Of a stretch of DNA of 59,414 bases, positions 25,975 through 33,488 are shown one piece after another; the first letter of the stretch is position 1; every line of letters starts with the position of its first letter. The notes below the pieces were generated by a model, which did not search any database, was not told the DNA's origin, and saw only the letters and a program-made list of their open reading frames with translations. Source of the DNA: a virus; IMG/VR virus record IMGVR_UViG_3300029923_000020, positions 1 to 59,414 of that record. One strand, written 5' to 3'. Made by a program: the position numbers and the translations under genes.

Positions 25975-25999
25975 AGGGCGCTTCGGCGCCCTTTCTTTT
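25975..25999 (+). terminator. Terminator after helicase
   Basis: AGGGCGC, a TTCG tetraloop and GCGCCCT are followed by TTCTTTT. It is preceded by CTTATAGACAGGG, which resembles the right arm of the inverted repeat near 20050. Confidence 0.85.
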
Positions 26000-26086
26000 G
26001 GCACATTAGCTGGCAGAGCTGCTGAGTGCAGAAATGTATGTATTTTTCGTATATACTAATCGCATAACCAAACGAGGGCACACAAA

Positions 26087-26365
26087 GTGACCAATAAGCA
26101 GACAGAAGAGAAGCGCGTGACCGTTGTCTTCACCGACAAATCGTTCTACGAGCGCATCAAGGACTATGCAAAAGAGCACACGCTCTCCCAGGGCGAAGTT
26201 ATCGAAGTTCTTCTCGATACCGTTTACGACGAGCACTTCTTGGTCGAAGGGCTGATCCAGAAACGCAAAGCGAAAGTCGCCGGGCGCACCAGCATTCGTT
26301 CCATTATTGAGCGCACCAAGGGCTCTTTGGCAAAAACTACCTCACAGAAGGCTGCATCGAAATGA
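26087..26365 (+). CDS. Small ribbon-helix-helix-like DNA-binding protein
   Basis: A 92-residue basic protein starting at GTG (GAGGG ahead). Residues 10-45 (RVTVVFTDKSFYERIKDYAK, then SQGEVIEVLLDTV) have the strand-helix-helix pattern of ribbon-helix-helix regulators; the C-terminal half is very basic. It heads a plus-strand run of small genes, so it may regulate that run. TATACT at 26052-26057 is a possible -10. Confidence 0.55.
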   Translation: MTNKQTEEKRVTVVFTDKSFYERIKDYAKEHTLSQGEVIEVLLDTVYDEHFLVEGLIQKRKAKVAGRTSIRSIIERTKGSLAKTTSQKAASK

Positions 26366-26538
26366 GCAGAACAATTCGCGGCGACAAAGGCAATGGCACT
26401 GACTTCTGGTCGCGCCGCCCTCACTCCGGCCGTGGTGTTGGCCCTGTCCCAAAAGACATGTGCCACCGCACCGAGCGTCAACAGGCTCGTGCTGCCGCGC
26501 GCAAAGGCATTGAAGAGGTGCTCAATGAGCCGGACTGA
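26362..26538 (+). CDS. Small Arg-rich protein
   Basis: A 58-residue basic protein (about ten arginines) joined to the previous gene by an ATGA overlap. Its N-terminal region (RGDKGNGTDFWSRRPHSGRG) looks flexible, followed by a helix. No function is recognised. Confidence 0.6.
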   Translation: MSRTIRGDKGNGTDFWSRRPHSGRGVGPVPKDMCHRTERQQARAAARKGIEEVLNEPD

Positions 26539-26719
26539 CATCAGGAAGAAATGGACCATGACGGTAACCACTCGCAGCGATAAGCCGGGTTACCAGACAT
26601 TCTGGTTCGGCCGCGCCGACATGAAAGACAACCTGCGCCCGACCCAGGTCGAAGCCCGCGACGGCGTCGAGGCGTGGAAATTGCTCGAAGAGCAGGAGAA
26701 GGCCAAATGCTCCACATAA
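26525..26719 (+). CDS. Hypothetical small protein
   Basis: A 64-residue protein starting at ATG 26525 with GAGG six bases ahead. It has a beta-like N-terminal half and a helix (GVEAWKLLEEQEKAK) at the end. Overlaps of 14 bases upstream and 13 downstream suggest coupled translation. Function unknown. Confidence 0.55.
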   Translation: MSRTDIRKKWTMTVTTRSDKPGYQTFWFGRADMKDNLRPTQVEARDGVEAWKLLEEQEKAKCST

Positions 26720-26844
26720 TCGTTTTCGCGATCATCATCTGGTTCTGCTGCAAAGATGGCAGCATCTGGAAACTTGCCGGCTGGACCGTCGGCATCACCC
26801 TTGTCCTTTTCGCTACCTTCAAGTTCGCCGGTCTGCTGCCGTGA
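26707..26844 (+). CDS. Small membrane protein
   Basis: A 45-residue hydrophobic protein with two likely membrane segments (residues 3-14 and 21-43) separated by CCKDGSIWK. Its stop overlaps the GTG start of the SLOG gene. Function unknown. Confidence 0.55.
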   Translation: MLHIIVFAIIIWFCCKDGSIWKLAGWTVGITLVLFATFKFAGLLP

Positions 26845-27251
26845 AGGTGCTGATAACCGGCGGTCGTGTGTTCACCAACGCGGTCGACGCTTTCTACAAG
26901 CTCGACCAGTTTCACGCCCTGGTGCCGATCACAGAGCTGATTCACGGCGATGCTGAAGGTGCCGACGCGCTTGCGCGCTTGTGGGCAGAGCGGCGCGGTA
27001 TCGTGCATCACCCAGAGCCCGTGCCGCCTGAATCTTGGCAACGTCTTGGCGGCAGGGCCGGCAACGCTCGCAACTCGCTTATGCTGAGAAAATGGGAACC
27101 CGAAGCTGTAATCGCGTTCCCCGGCGGCACCGGCACGCTCGACATGGTCAAGAAGGCGCGTGTCCTGGGCACGCCGACCTTCATGACTTGGTCAGCGGAC
27201 TACATTCTGAACATTCAGAAATGGGCCGCAGAGCTTCACAGAGACGCTTAG
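26841..27251 (+). CDS. SLOG-family (YspA-like, DUF2493) protein
   Basis: A 136-residue Rossmann-like SLOG protein, starting at GTG in a GTGA overlap. MKVLITGGRVF opens the first strand and nucleotide loop, TELIHGDAEGADALARLWA is the family helix, and FPGGTGTLDMV is the second glycine-rich ligand loop. SLOG domains bind or make nucleotide-derived molecules such as those of the LOG/YspA group. The next gene encodes a SpoT-like hydrolase, so the pair may act on one nucleotide signal (inference). Confidence 0.8.
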   Translation: MKVLITGGRVFTNAVDAFYKLDQFHALVPITELIHGDAEGADALARLWAERRGIVHHPEPVPPESWQRLGGRAGNARNSLMLRKWEPEAVIAFPGGTGTLDMVKKARVLGTPTFMTWSADYILNIQKWAAELHRDA

Positions 27252-27329
27252 CGCCCTTTAGCGCTGCGTTGGTGTGCAGAAACCCTTAAAACATCACCAG
27301 CGGCGCCCAGGGCGCCCGTAGGGGAACAT

Positions 27330-27905
27330 ATGATCTACAGCGCTTCACTGTGGGGACACAACGGGATCACCAGTCAGGCCGAAGCCTACGCCCGTGGCGC
27401 CCATCAAGCTCTCAAACAGGCTCGCCGCTACAGCGGCGAGCCCTATATCAACCATCCAGCCCGCTGTGCGGAAATGGCTGCAAGTTTTGGCCTGCCAGTC
27501 TTCGCCATCGCCGGCCTTTGGCTTCACGATGTGCCCGAGGACACCGGTGTCGAGCTGGAAGAAATTCGCGATGTGTTCGGCGAGCAGGTCTACACGGTGG
27601 TGTCCGGCCTGACCAACATCTACACCAAAGACGCCGACGGCGTTTATGACCTCAAGCCCAGGTCTCGGCGGCACGCTGCAAACCTTTCGAAACTGCAAAG
27701 ACAGCCAACGATCGTTAAGGTTTGTCGCATGATTGACAGTTTAGACAACCTGAGCGACCTGTCTTCAGACCCGTCTTTTGCCAAGACTTTCATCCCGGAG
27801 AAGCGTGACATTTGGAAAATCTGCGGCGGCACGCATTACCAAATTCATCACATACTTGGTAAGCGTCTGGATGAAGTCGAACTTCAGTTCGGGCTACGCC
27901 GCTGA
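27330..27905 (+). CDS. SpoT/MESH1-like HD hydrolase
   Basis: A 191-residue HD-domain protein resembling the (p)ppGpp hydrolase half of SpoT and small alarmone hydrolases. Metal and active-site residues are in place: His42 (YINHPAR), His66-Asp67 and Glu70-Asp71 (LHDVPEDT), and a later Asp/Asn box (VCRMIDSLDNL). The spacing fits MESH1. A phage copy could remove alarmones and keep host synthesis going, or counter a toxic alarmone synthetase. AGGGGA precedes the ATG; the 78 bases upstream hold no gene. Confidence 0.8.
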   Translation: MIYSASLWGHNGITSQAEAYARGAHQALKQARRYSGEPYINHPARCAEMAASFGLPVFAIAGLWLHDVPEDTGVELEEIRDVFGEQVYTVVSGLTNIYTKDADGVYDLKPRSRRHAANLSKLQRQPTIVKVCRMIDSLDNLSDLSSDPSFAKTFIPEKRDIWKICGGTHYQIHHILGKRLDEVELQFGLRR

Positions 27906-28282
27906 TGGTTCGGTATGGCGAGGCGCCTTTCCTGGAGTGTTCAAGCCGTGGTGACTTTCGCTTCAGCGCGTTCGGCGCCATGGTGTTCGGCAAGTCCATC
28001 GAAACGCACTACCACGCTTCGAAAGTGTTTGCCGATGGCTCAACTGGTTTGACCTGGCGCGAGTGTCGCGGTCGGATACCGGTCAACCTCGACGAATGCG
28101 CCAAGTTGTATTTCCAGCTCTGGGAGCATTACATGAGCTGCAACCCACACCTCTACCCGGTGATCGCGCAAGCAAGTGGCTTGAGTGACATTTTCGGGAA
28201 AGAGGGTCACCAGTGCCAAGCTACCGCTTTATGGGAGCTTCGCCGAATTTACCTGGAGAAGATGAATGGAAAAGCCCAGTAA
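27905..28282 (+). CDS. Conserved phage protein, function unknown
   Basis: A 125-residue protein of a type I recognise as recurrent in phages: it opens with RYGEAPFLECSSRGDFRFSA and has LTWRECRGR and ASGLSDIFGKEGHQC in the middle and end. I know no established activity. Its ATG overlaps the HD hydrolase stop (TGATG), so the two are coupled. Confidence 0.65.
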   Translation: MVRYGEAPFLECSSRGDFRFSAFGAMVFGKSIETHYHASKVFADGSTGLTWRECRGRIPVNLDECAKLYFQLWEHYMSCNPHLYPVIAQASGLSDIFGKEGHQCQATALWELRRIYLEKMNGKAQ

Positions 28283-28805
28283 ACAGCCTCAACTTGGTTG
28301 GGCCACGCCAAAAGAGTTCAACTCGCACGCTGTGATTCCGAATCTGGCGTATCGCGTTGAGGGTTTGCCGATTACCGCGCAGAGCCTGATCGACATTGCA
28401 GGTCACCTGGCCGGCATGGCTCAAGCCTGGAAGAATGCTGAACAGCTCGGTCAAACCGTCACCACTATCGGCGGTTTGTATTTCACCGGCACCAACGAGC
28501 GCGACTGTCGTTTCTTCGGCTTGAATTCTGACCTGCGTATCGAGTTCGGCGAAGTGCCTGAATTCACCTGGAAGGATGGTGACGTTTTGAACCCGCTTCA
28601 CCTGCGCGTCGACACGTTTTCAAGCTCGCCGTGCGGAAGATTTGCAAACCGCAATAGCGCTGGTGTTCGTGTGATTCACCTGCCGACCGGCCTTGAGGCT
28701 AAAGTCGAAGGCGGTCGCAGCGCTTTCGCCAACCGCCGCGATGCGGACTTGGAGCTTATTCGCTTGCTTGATAAACGTTTCGGGGTGACCCATGAAGTCC
28801 GCTAA
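28266..28805 (+). CDS. Release-factor-like protein without GGQ
   Basis: A 179-residue protein whose C-terminal half resembles domain 3 of bacterial release factors: NSAGVRVIHLPTGLEAKVEG corresponds to the segment around S-A-V-R-I-x-H-x-P-T-G, followed by NRRDADLELIRLL. The catalytic GGQ loop is missing; CGRFANR stands near its place. It may bind ribosomes without releasing peptide, or act as a decoy. The N-terminal 100 residues are of no known family. It starts 17 bases inside the preceding gene. Confidence 0.6.
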   Translation: MEKPSKQPQLGWATPKEFNSHAVIPNLAYRVEGLPITAQSLIDIAGHLAGMAQAWKNAEQLGQTVTTIGGLYFTGTNERDCRFFGLNSDLRIEFGEVPEFTWKDGDVLNPLHLRVDTFSSSPCGRFANRNSAGVRVIHLPTGLEAKVEGGRSAFANRRDADLELIRLLDKRFGVTHEVR

Positions 28806-29379
28806 TTGGCTGAAGCTGAAGAACATTTTGTTCGGCGGTGGCGACTTGAACATGGACGGCTGGTTCAAGTCGATGGAAGACGAACATCGTGCTCGCTACG
28901 CTGAACTGACGCCGGCCGAAGGCCCGGTCAATCTCGCACCGGCCGGCCAGCGCATCCCAGTTCGCTTCAGCGACCCGCTGATGCAGAAGCGTTACGACGC
29001 TGGGGTTTGTGTCGAGTGCGGCGGTGAGACGGCGCCCTGCCGCTTGTGCGGCTCTGTAGAGAATCAGACGAAGATCGACCGCTTTCGCGCGCACTACACG
29101 GACATGGCTACTCGCCAGGGCTGGGACAAGAACAACGGCGAAGGCCCGGTCGACTTTCTCATGCGTCAGGCTTACACGACCGGGCACGCCGATGCGATCA
29201 CCCGGGACGGCCGCGTGCTGGTCAACGCGCAACTGTTGAGCGAAGCGGCAGATGCAATTCAGACGCTGGCCGAAAGGCAGAGCGACAGCGAAGCCGGTGA
29301 ATGGTGGACGAAGCACTACGGGACTATAGCTGGCGAGTTTCGTCGGATGCTGGCAAAAGCGCACAAGTCCTTGCAGTGA
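28792..29379 (+). CDS. Zinc-finger-like hypothetical protein
   Basis: A 195-residue protein with a four-cysteine cluster CVECGGETAPCRLCG (about residues 73-87), likely to bind zinc. The rest is helical. The C-terminal half includes a long helix from LLSEAADAIQTLAERQ. Arg/Trp-rich parts could contact nucleic acid. It overlaps the release-factor-like gene by 14 bases. Function unknown. Confidence 0.6.
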   Translation: MKSANWLKLKNILFGGGDLNMDGWFKSMEDEHRARYAELTPAEGPVNLAPAGQRIPVRFSDPLMQKRYDAGVCVECGGETAPCRLCGSVENQTKIDRFRAHYTDMATRQGWDKNNGEGPVDFLMRQAYTTGHADAITRDGRVLVNAQLLSEAADAIQTLAERQSDSEAGEWWTKHYGTIAGEFRRMLAKAHKSLQ

Positions 29380-29414
29380 TCGGTAACCTCGACTGACTAA
29401 CACGGGAGAAGAAG

Positions 29415-29741
29415 ATGCGCGGTATACAGGTTCAATATGCCGCCGCCCCGGCGAAGATAGGCCCAGGTCAAATTAGATACGCCATAGCCTCAAGTTTCGT
29501 CAATCATGAGGGCGGCTATCAAATGATAAAGCGTGCTACCGACGTTTCATTCTTTTTTAATAAACAGTCTGTCACTGAGTTAAGCGCTTTAGACCTTATT
29601 CTTAACGGATGCAGCGTTGGCTTTGTAATTCAAATCGACTCAACTCAAGTTACCGTCATTCGCTCTTTCGAAACTCCAGCGGATCAGATGGCTAAGATCG
29701 CGGATCAACCCGGGGAGTATGAAGATGGAGGAAGTTGGTGA
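29415..29741 (+). CDS. Small protein with C-terminal GSW (family member 1)
   Basis: A 108-residue protein with GGGAG before its ATG. It is beta-rich (IRYAIASSF, VGFVIQIDSTQVTVIRSF) and ends in EDGGSW. It is the first of ten plus-strand proteins that share a final G-[STA]-W. It overlaps the next gene, whose ribosome site (GGGGAG) lies inside its 3' end. Function unknown. Confidence 0.65.
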   Translation: MRGIQVQYAAAPAKIGPGQIRYAIASSFVNHEGGYQMIKRATDVSFFFNKQSVTELSALDLILNGCSVGFVIQIDSTQVTVIRSFETPADQMAKIADQPGEYEDGGSW

Positions 29742-30111
29742 TTATCCGCAAGATGATGGCGATGTTTGCGATTCGCCGTTGCTGATAGTCATGTCTAAAC
29801 ATGAAGTCAAGCCGGTGCGTGATCGCTTCTACGTTGTCGATGGTGATGGTGATATTTGCGGACTCAACGAAGAGCAAATCAGCGGCTTCCCTATTTTATC
29901 CTTTGCAGCAGTCGCCGCAAAAGATATTGAGCGACTTCACGGCGTGATAGTGAATGTCTCCATAGTCGAAGACGAAAAAGATCGTCTTCCTGCGAACGTA
30001 AAGTATCAGTGGCAAACCGTATGGAGACTTGGAGACCGGAAGCCGAAAAGAGGCTGCGGTAAACAGCCGGCACCTGCCGGTTCAACTCACTCTGATTTTG
30101 GAACTTGGTAA
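29725..30111 (+). CDS. Small acidic protein with C-terminal GTW (member 2)
   Basis: A 128-residue protein. I choose ATG 29725, seven bases after GGAG; ATG 29719 is in frame but too close. The N-terminus is acidic, the middle has FYVVDGDGDICGL and VIVNVSIVED, and the C-terminus is SDFGTW. Its stop overlaps the next start (TAATG). Function unknown. Confidence 0.6.
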   Translation: MEEVGDYPQDDGDVCDSPLLIVMSKHEVKPVRDRFYVVDGDGDICGLNEEQISGFPILSFAAVAAKDIERLHGVIVNVSIVEDEKDRLPANVKYQWQTVWRLGDRKPKRGCGKQPAPAGSTHSDFGTW

Positions 30112-30488
30112 TGGTCATGAACTCACGCCCACCGCCGTCCAGGCCGCAAACGTATGCGAAGAAGGCTTCGAATGCGTGTCTGGTCAACTACGGCCTGATT
30201 AAGCAGACACCCCAGGGTGAGGAACCCTTCTATGCCCTGGTTCAGCAGCACACCGCGACGACTATGTTCGGCGGTCACTTCTGGCAGGGTGTAGCCATAG
30301 ACACGGCCGCGAACCGCACGCGGCGATTTGAGACGGGCGCTGGCGCTCTTGAAGAGGTTCGCCTGTTCAGGGCTATCGGCGTGCGGGTCGATGCAATCGT
30401 GCGGGTCAACAGCACAGGGCAGCACCTGGAACACTGGGTAGCAAAAACAGAACAACCACCACAAGACGCAGACTCTGGGTCTTGGTAA
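30111..30488 (+). CDS. Small protein with C-terminal GSW (member 3)
   Basis: A 125-residue protein with a Pro/Arg-rich start, a beta-rich middle (EPFYALVQQH, FWQGVAIDT, VDAIVRVNST) and the ending DADSGSW. The stop is 16 bases from the next start, which has its own GAGGAAG site, so here the GSW codons are not needed for reinitiation. ATG 30117 is an alternative start. Function unknown. Confidence 0.6.
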   Translation: MVMNSRPPPSRPQTYAKKASNACLVNYGLIKQTPQGEEPFYALVQQHTATTMFGGHFWQGVAIDTAANRTRRFETGAGALEEVRLFRAIGVRVDAIVRVNSTGQHLEHWVAKTEQPPQDADSGSW

Positions 30489-30504
30489 GCGAGGAAGAAA
30501 CGAT

Positions 30505-30870
30505 ATGAACAAGATACTGGAAATTATGTTTGGCCGCACTGGCGGCAAAATCGTTATCAACGGGCAAAGCTACTCCGGGCGTAACGTATCCATTGCTGGC
30601 GGGCGCATCATAATCGACGGGAAAGAGCAACCTGGGTCTATCGCCATGGACCAGCATGTGAACGTCAATGTGGAGGGCTCTGTAGAGCGCCTGACGACTG
30701 CGAACGGCGAAGTCAATGTCGTCGGTGATGCTGGCTACGTTGAGACCACCAACGGCAACGTGCAGGCTGGACGCATCAGCGGCTCCGTGAAGACGGTGAA
30801 CGGCAATGTCGCAGCAGACACCATCGGCGGCTCTGTTTCCTCTATCAACGGGAACATCAAGAGGAAGTAG
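30505..30870 (+). CDS. Beta-helix (bactofilin/DUF4097-like) protein
   Basis: A 121-residue protein made of short repeated strands: VERLTTANGEVNVVGDAG, VETTNGNVQAGRI, VKTVNGNVAADTI, VSSINGNIKRK. Four or five turns of a V-x-T-x-N-G-x-V repeat suggest a beta-helix like bactofilins or DUF4097 proteins, which polymerise or form adhesive surfaces. It lacks the G-x-W ending of its neighbours. Its role among them is unknown; it might be a scaffold they bind (inference). Confidence 0.65.
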   Translation: MNKILEIMFGRTGGKIVINGQSYSGRNVSIAGGRIIIDGKEQPGSIAMDQHVNVNVEGSVERLTTANGEVNVVGDAGYVETTNGNVQAGRISGSVKTVNGNVAADTIGGSVSSINGNIKRK

Positions 30871-30872
30871 CG

Positions 30873-31262
30873 ATGGGCCATTTTGCAAGCGGTGGGCCGT
30901 CTACAGAAGAAGAGCGAAAAGCGCTCTGTAGGTGGCTGCTTGACGCACATGCTGAAGGCGATCTTATTAATCCAGATAGCTGGCATCTTCAGAGAAGCAT
31001 GATTCAGTATGATCGAATAGAGTTTGAGTTCGTTCATACTGAAGGGCATGAGGTGAAGATGGCTATGCCGATGGTCGAAGGGCGCAATTTAATCGAGGCT
31101 GCGTCTTATAATGTGAACATTGTTCGGCGCGGATTTGATATGAACACTGGCGAGGTGACAGTTACAAGAAACACTTACAGCGACAACGGTTCAAGGTCTT
31201 ACAAAGTCGAGCCCAAAAATGCGTCTTACAAGTCTGCGGACCCAGAATGGGGAGCTTGGTGA
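30873..31262 (+). CDS. Small protein with C-terminal GAW (member 4)
   Basis: A 129-residue protein with GAGGAAG before its ATG. It has an N-terminal helix with EEERKALCRWLLDAHAEG, a beta-rich middle, and ends DPEWGAW. Base composition here is richer in A+T than in the surroundings. The stop overlaps the next ATG (TGATG), and the GGGGAG encoding the tail doubles as that gene's ribosome site. Function unknown. Confidence 0.65.
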   Translation: MGHFASGGPSTEEERKALCRWLLDAHAEGDLINPDSWHLQRSMIQYDRIEFEFVHTEGHEVKMAMPMVEGRNLIEAASYNVNIVRRGFDMNTGEVTVTRNTYSDNGSRSYKVEPKNASYKSADPEWGAW

Positions 31263-31678
31263 TGTCATACAAATCAGACTGCGACTACGGCAATGAAGCG
31301 CGTGTAAAACTTATCACCCATCTGAACGCTTTGGCTGAAGATGATATTGAAATGACCGCCGCACTAAGTGAGTTGCTTGATGGACTCAACTGGTCGACTG
31401 GCGAGTTTGAGCGAAGGAGGGCCGAAGGTGATTCGTTCGTGTGCATGACGACGCTCTTTCATAAGGACGGAAAGAGCATGGTCAAATATTTCGACTATGA
31501 GTGTGAACACCCTTTGCCAAGTCAGAGCTTTTTTGGTGATATTTTCGTTCGCCCTATGCGACCCGGTGGCATTTCGATCACCTACAGCATGAAGCAGCTT
31601 GAGCGGTTCTGCCTTGAGCGAAGAGAAGCCCGCGAAGAGGTCGCGAGAGCGGCGAACCCGGGGTGGGCAGGCTGGTAG
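31262..31678 (+). CDS. Small protein with C-terminal AGW (member 5)
   Basis: A 138-residue helical/beta protein, starting in a TGATG overlap and ending NPGWAGW, a variant of the shared ending. It is followed by a terminator, so it closes the first transcription block of the family. Function unknown. Confidence 0.65.
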   Translation: MSYKSDCDYGNEARVKLITHLNALAEDDIEMTAALSELLDGLNWSTGEFERRRAEGDSFVCMTTLFHKDGKSMVKYFDYECEHPLPSQSFFGDIFVRPMRPGGISITYSMKQLERFCLERREAREEVARAANPGWAGW

Positions 31679-31691
31679 AGCAGATAAAGAA

Positions 31692-31711
31692 AAAGCCCGG
31701 TGAGGGGCTTT
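31692..31711 (+). terminator. Terminator after first G-x-W block
   Basis: AAGCCC, a short loop and GGGCTT form a compact hairpin 14 bases after the AGW gene. The T-run is short, so strength is uncertain. Confidence 0.55.
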
Positions 31712-32034
31712 GTGCTGTGACGGTGGTTGGTTCACACCCTTACCTGCGTCGTGATGATCGACCTTCCCGTCACCGGGTGCTCCTGACCATCAACACGTCT
31801 TACTGGGATTCTCCCGGCACCCAGGGCCAGACTCCATTTACAGCAGAACGGTGGTCGCTACCCGAACGGGCGCATCATTAAGCCATCTGCCGCACCATCT
31901 TCTGTATTTCCAGCGGCATCTTAAACGGCTGGACCTGCACCCGCTACACAGACCTGGACAAGTCGAGGGGCGCAGCTTGTCGATGTGCAGCTCACACGTA
32001 TGCGGCTGACTTGCCGAGGATACCAAATCACGGG
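31712..32034. other. Gap without a convincing gene
   Basis: About 320 bases. Short open frames exist on both strands but none has a ribosome site and family-like sequence together. It separates the two G-x-W gene blocks and ends at the tRNA terminator. Confidence 0.5.
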
Positions 32035-32062
32035 CAAAAAGAAACCCACCGAAGCGGGTTTC
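32035..32062 (-). terminator. Terminator of the tRNA unit
   Basis: On the minus strand GAAACCC, a loop GCTTCG and GGGTTTC are followed by TTTTTG. It lies about 75 bases after the 3' end of the tRNA-Asn. Confidence 0.8.
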
Positions 32063-32138
32063 TGACCTCTTTAATCACCTTTGCCGAGTATGGTTACCGG
32101 TGACCGGGAGTCATCCCGACGCGCACCAAGGCGTTGAT

Positions 32139-32214
32139 TGGCTGGCAAGTCTGGATTCGAACCAGAGACCGAACGGTTAACAGCCGTTTGCTCTACCAAC
32201 TGAGCTACATGCCA
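32139..32214 (-). tRNA. tRNA-Asn (GTT), CCA encoded
   Basis: A full cloverleaf read from 32214 down: acceptor stem of seven pairs with one T-T mismatch, D arm with AGCTCAGTTGGTAGAGC, anticodon stem AACGG/CCGTT with loop CTGTTAA (anticodon GTT), T arm TCTGGTTCGAATCCAGA, discriminator G and encoded CCA. It lies antisense to the surrounding plus-strand genes, with its own terminator. It may supplement host Asn AAC/AAU decoding, or be a remnant of gene uptake. Confidence 0.93.
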
Positions 32215-32416
32215 AAATAAGCCCCTGCCGCTATTTGTCCCTAAAGCGTTTGCCCCTACCTGGGAACAGGGTTTGTGCAGCGATTCGCTCGACACTGTCA
32301 CTAGGTGCAGTCGGTCGCCCACGAAACGAATAGTGCCAGCGATGAATTTGCTTGGCAAGCACTTTCTCCAAGAGCGCTTCGATAAACTTCACATACACAC
32401 CAAAGGGCTGAAGACC

Positions 32417-32728
32417 ATGTATTGCGGAACGATTGAGGCTGACAAGCTGTTTGTAGTGCCTGCGTGGCTAACCGATAGGCCCGGGCCGCTGTTCTACGTT
32501 GCGTTGCCGCTTGGCTACTCCCTTCAGCGCGGCAACAACTTTGCCTCTTACACTGCCGGTCTCACCTCTCTGGATAGCGCCCTGGTCGAGTATCAGAAAC
32601 GCATTGACGGCGGGTGGCCGCTGTTCGGCGTGATTCAGGTCACTGACAGCGGAGGCAAGGTGATTGAGCGCAATGAAGAGCCGGTGACGGCCGAGCTTGT
32701 CCCTCGCAAGGACTTTGGCACATGGTGA
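32417..32728 (+). CDS. Small protein with C-terminal GTW (member 6)
   Basis: A 103-residue protein with AAAGGG nine bases before ATG 32417; ATG 32342 is an in-frame alternative adding 25 residues. It has beta strands with LFVVPAWL and PLFYVALPLGYS and ends RKDFGTW. It opens the second block of the family, and its last codons overlap the next ATG (ATGGTGA). Function unknown. Confidence 0.6.
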   Translation: MYCGTIEADKLFVVPAWLTDRPGPLFYVALPLGYSLQRGNNFASYTAGLTSLDSALVEYQKRIDGGWPLFGVIQVTDSGGKVIERNEEPVTAELVPRKDFGTW

Positions 32729-33117
32729 TTCCATTTGGCACACTTGAGAACGCGAAGACGGTCATCGTCAATTGGCTTCTTGAGCGCTCGCCGAAAGAGC
32801 ACTGGCGGCAGCATGGTATGGACTCTCTTCTCTATGCCCCGGCCTGGCATGTTGAAGAATATGGCGAAGAGGATTATGCGGACGATGGCGATAAGAACTT
32901 TCGCATCTACGCAATCAAAGACGCTTCTGTAGATGGCGTTCTATCCGGCCGTGTTCGTGTCGTGTCTGATCACAGTGATGAGCAAATTCTGTCTATTGAG
33001 CCTTATTCGGCTAATTTCGAGCTTAGCTACCACCAAAAGAGGTTTTTTGAACTCTGCAAAGCGTCAGAGCCAGTTGAGGCAGTAAAATCCGATAATCCTG
33101 AATTTGGGAGCTGGTGA
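32722..33117 (+). CDS. Small protein with C-terminal GSW (member 7)
   Basis: A 131-residue acidic protein with an N-terminal helix (TVIVNWLLERSPKEHWRQH), beta strands in the middle, and the ending NPEFGSW. The codons GGGAGCTGGTGATG both encode the ending and supply the next gene's ribosome site. Function unknown. Confidence 0.65.
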   Translation: MVIPFGTLENAKTVIVNWLLERSPKEHWRQHGMDSLLYAPAWHVEEYGEEDYADDGDKNFRIYAIKDASVDGVLSGRVRVVSDHSDEQILSIEPYSANFELSYHQKRFFELCKASEPVEAVKSDNPEFGSW

Positions 33118-33488
33118 TGGACATCATCAAAGAGCTTTGCGCATTTCTGCCTAAAGAGAACGGTCGTGATGCGTGGAGCAGGTTCAACATGCGCGAATAC
33201 CTGTCCATCACGATGTGGATACAGATAGACAAGCGCCCTGGCCCAAATAAAGCCTACTACAGCTTCTTTCTCGGCACGACAAGCCCGGATTGGCCCGGGG
33301 TGTTCGAAGTTCGCACAAATTGGGATGCTGACAAGGTTGTGGGCATCTACTTCTCATATCCGGCAACATTGACCGCTGAACTTGCTGCGAAACAGGCTTT
33401 GTTGTTCGATTTGACGTTCACTAAGGACATTGTCAGCCGTCTGATCAGGGCAACCATAATGTCGTATCCAGACGCCGGGAGTTGGTGA
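33117..33488 (+). CDS. Small protein with C-terminal GSW (member 8)
   Basis: A 123-residue protein. Its opening (MDIIKELCAFLPKENGRDAW) resembles the first helix of member 7 (helix then W), hinting at paralogy. The middle is beta-rich (AYYSFFLGTT, VFEVRTNW, VVGIYFSYPA), and it ends YPDAGSW. The stop overlaps the next start. Function unknown. Confidence 0.65.
   Translation: MDIIKELCAFLPKENGRDAWSRFNMREYLSITMWIQIDKRPGPNKAYYSFFLGTTSPDWPGVFEVRTNWDADKVVGIYFSYPATLTAELAAKQALLFDLTFTKDIVSRLIRATIMSYPDAGSW

Noticed and set aside
31663-31881. 72-codon frame after the AGW gene
   Set aside because: It would start at GTG without a good site and read through the terminator hairpin.
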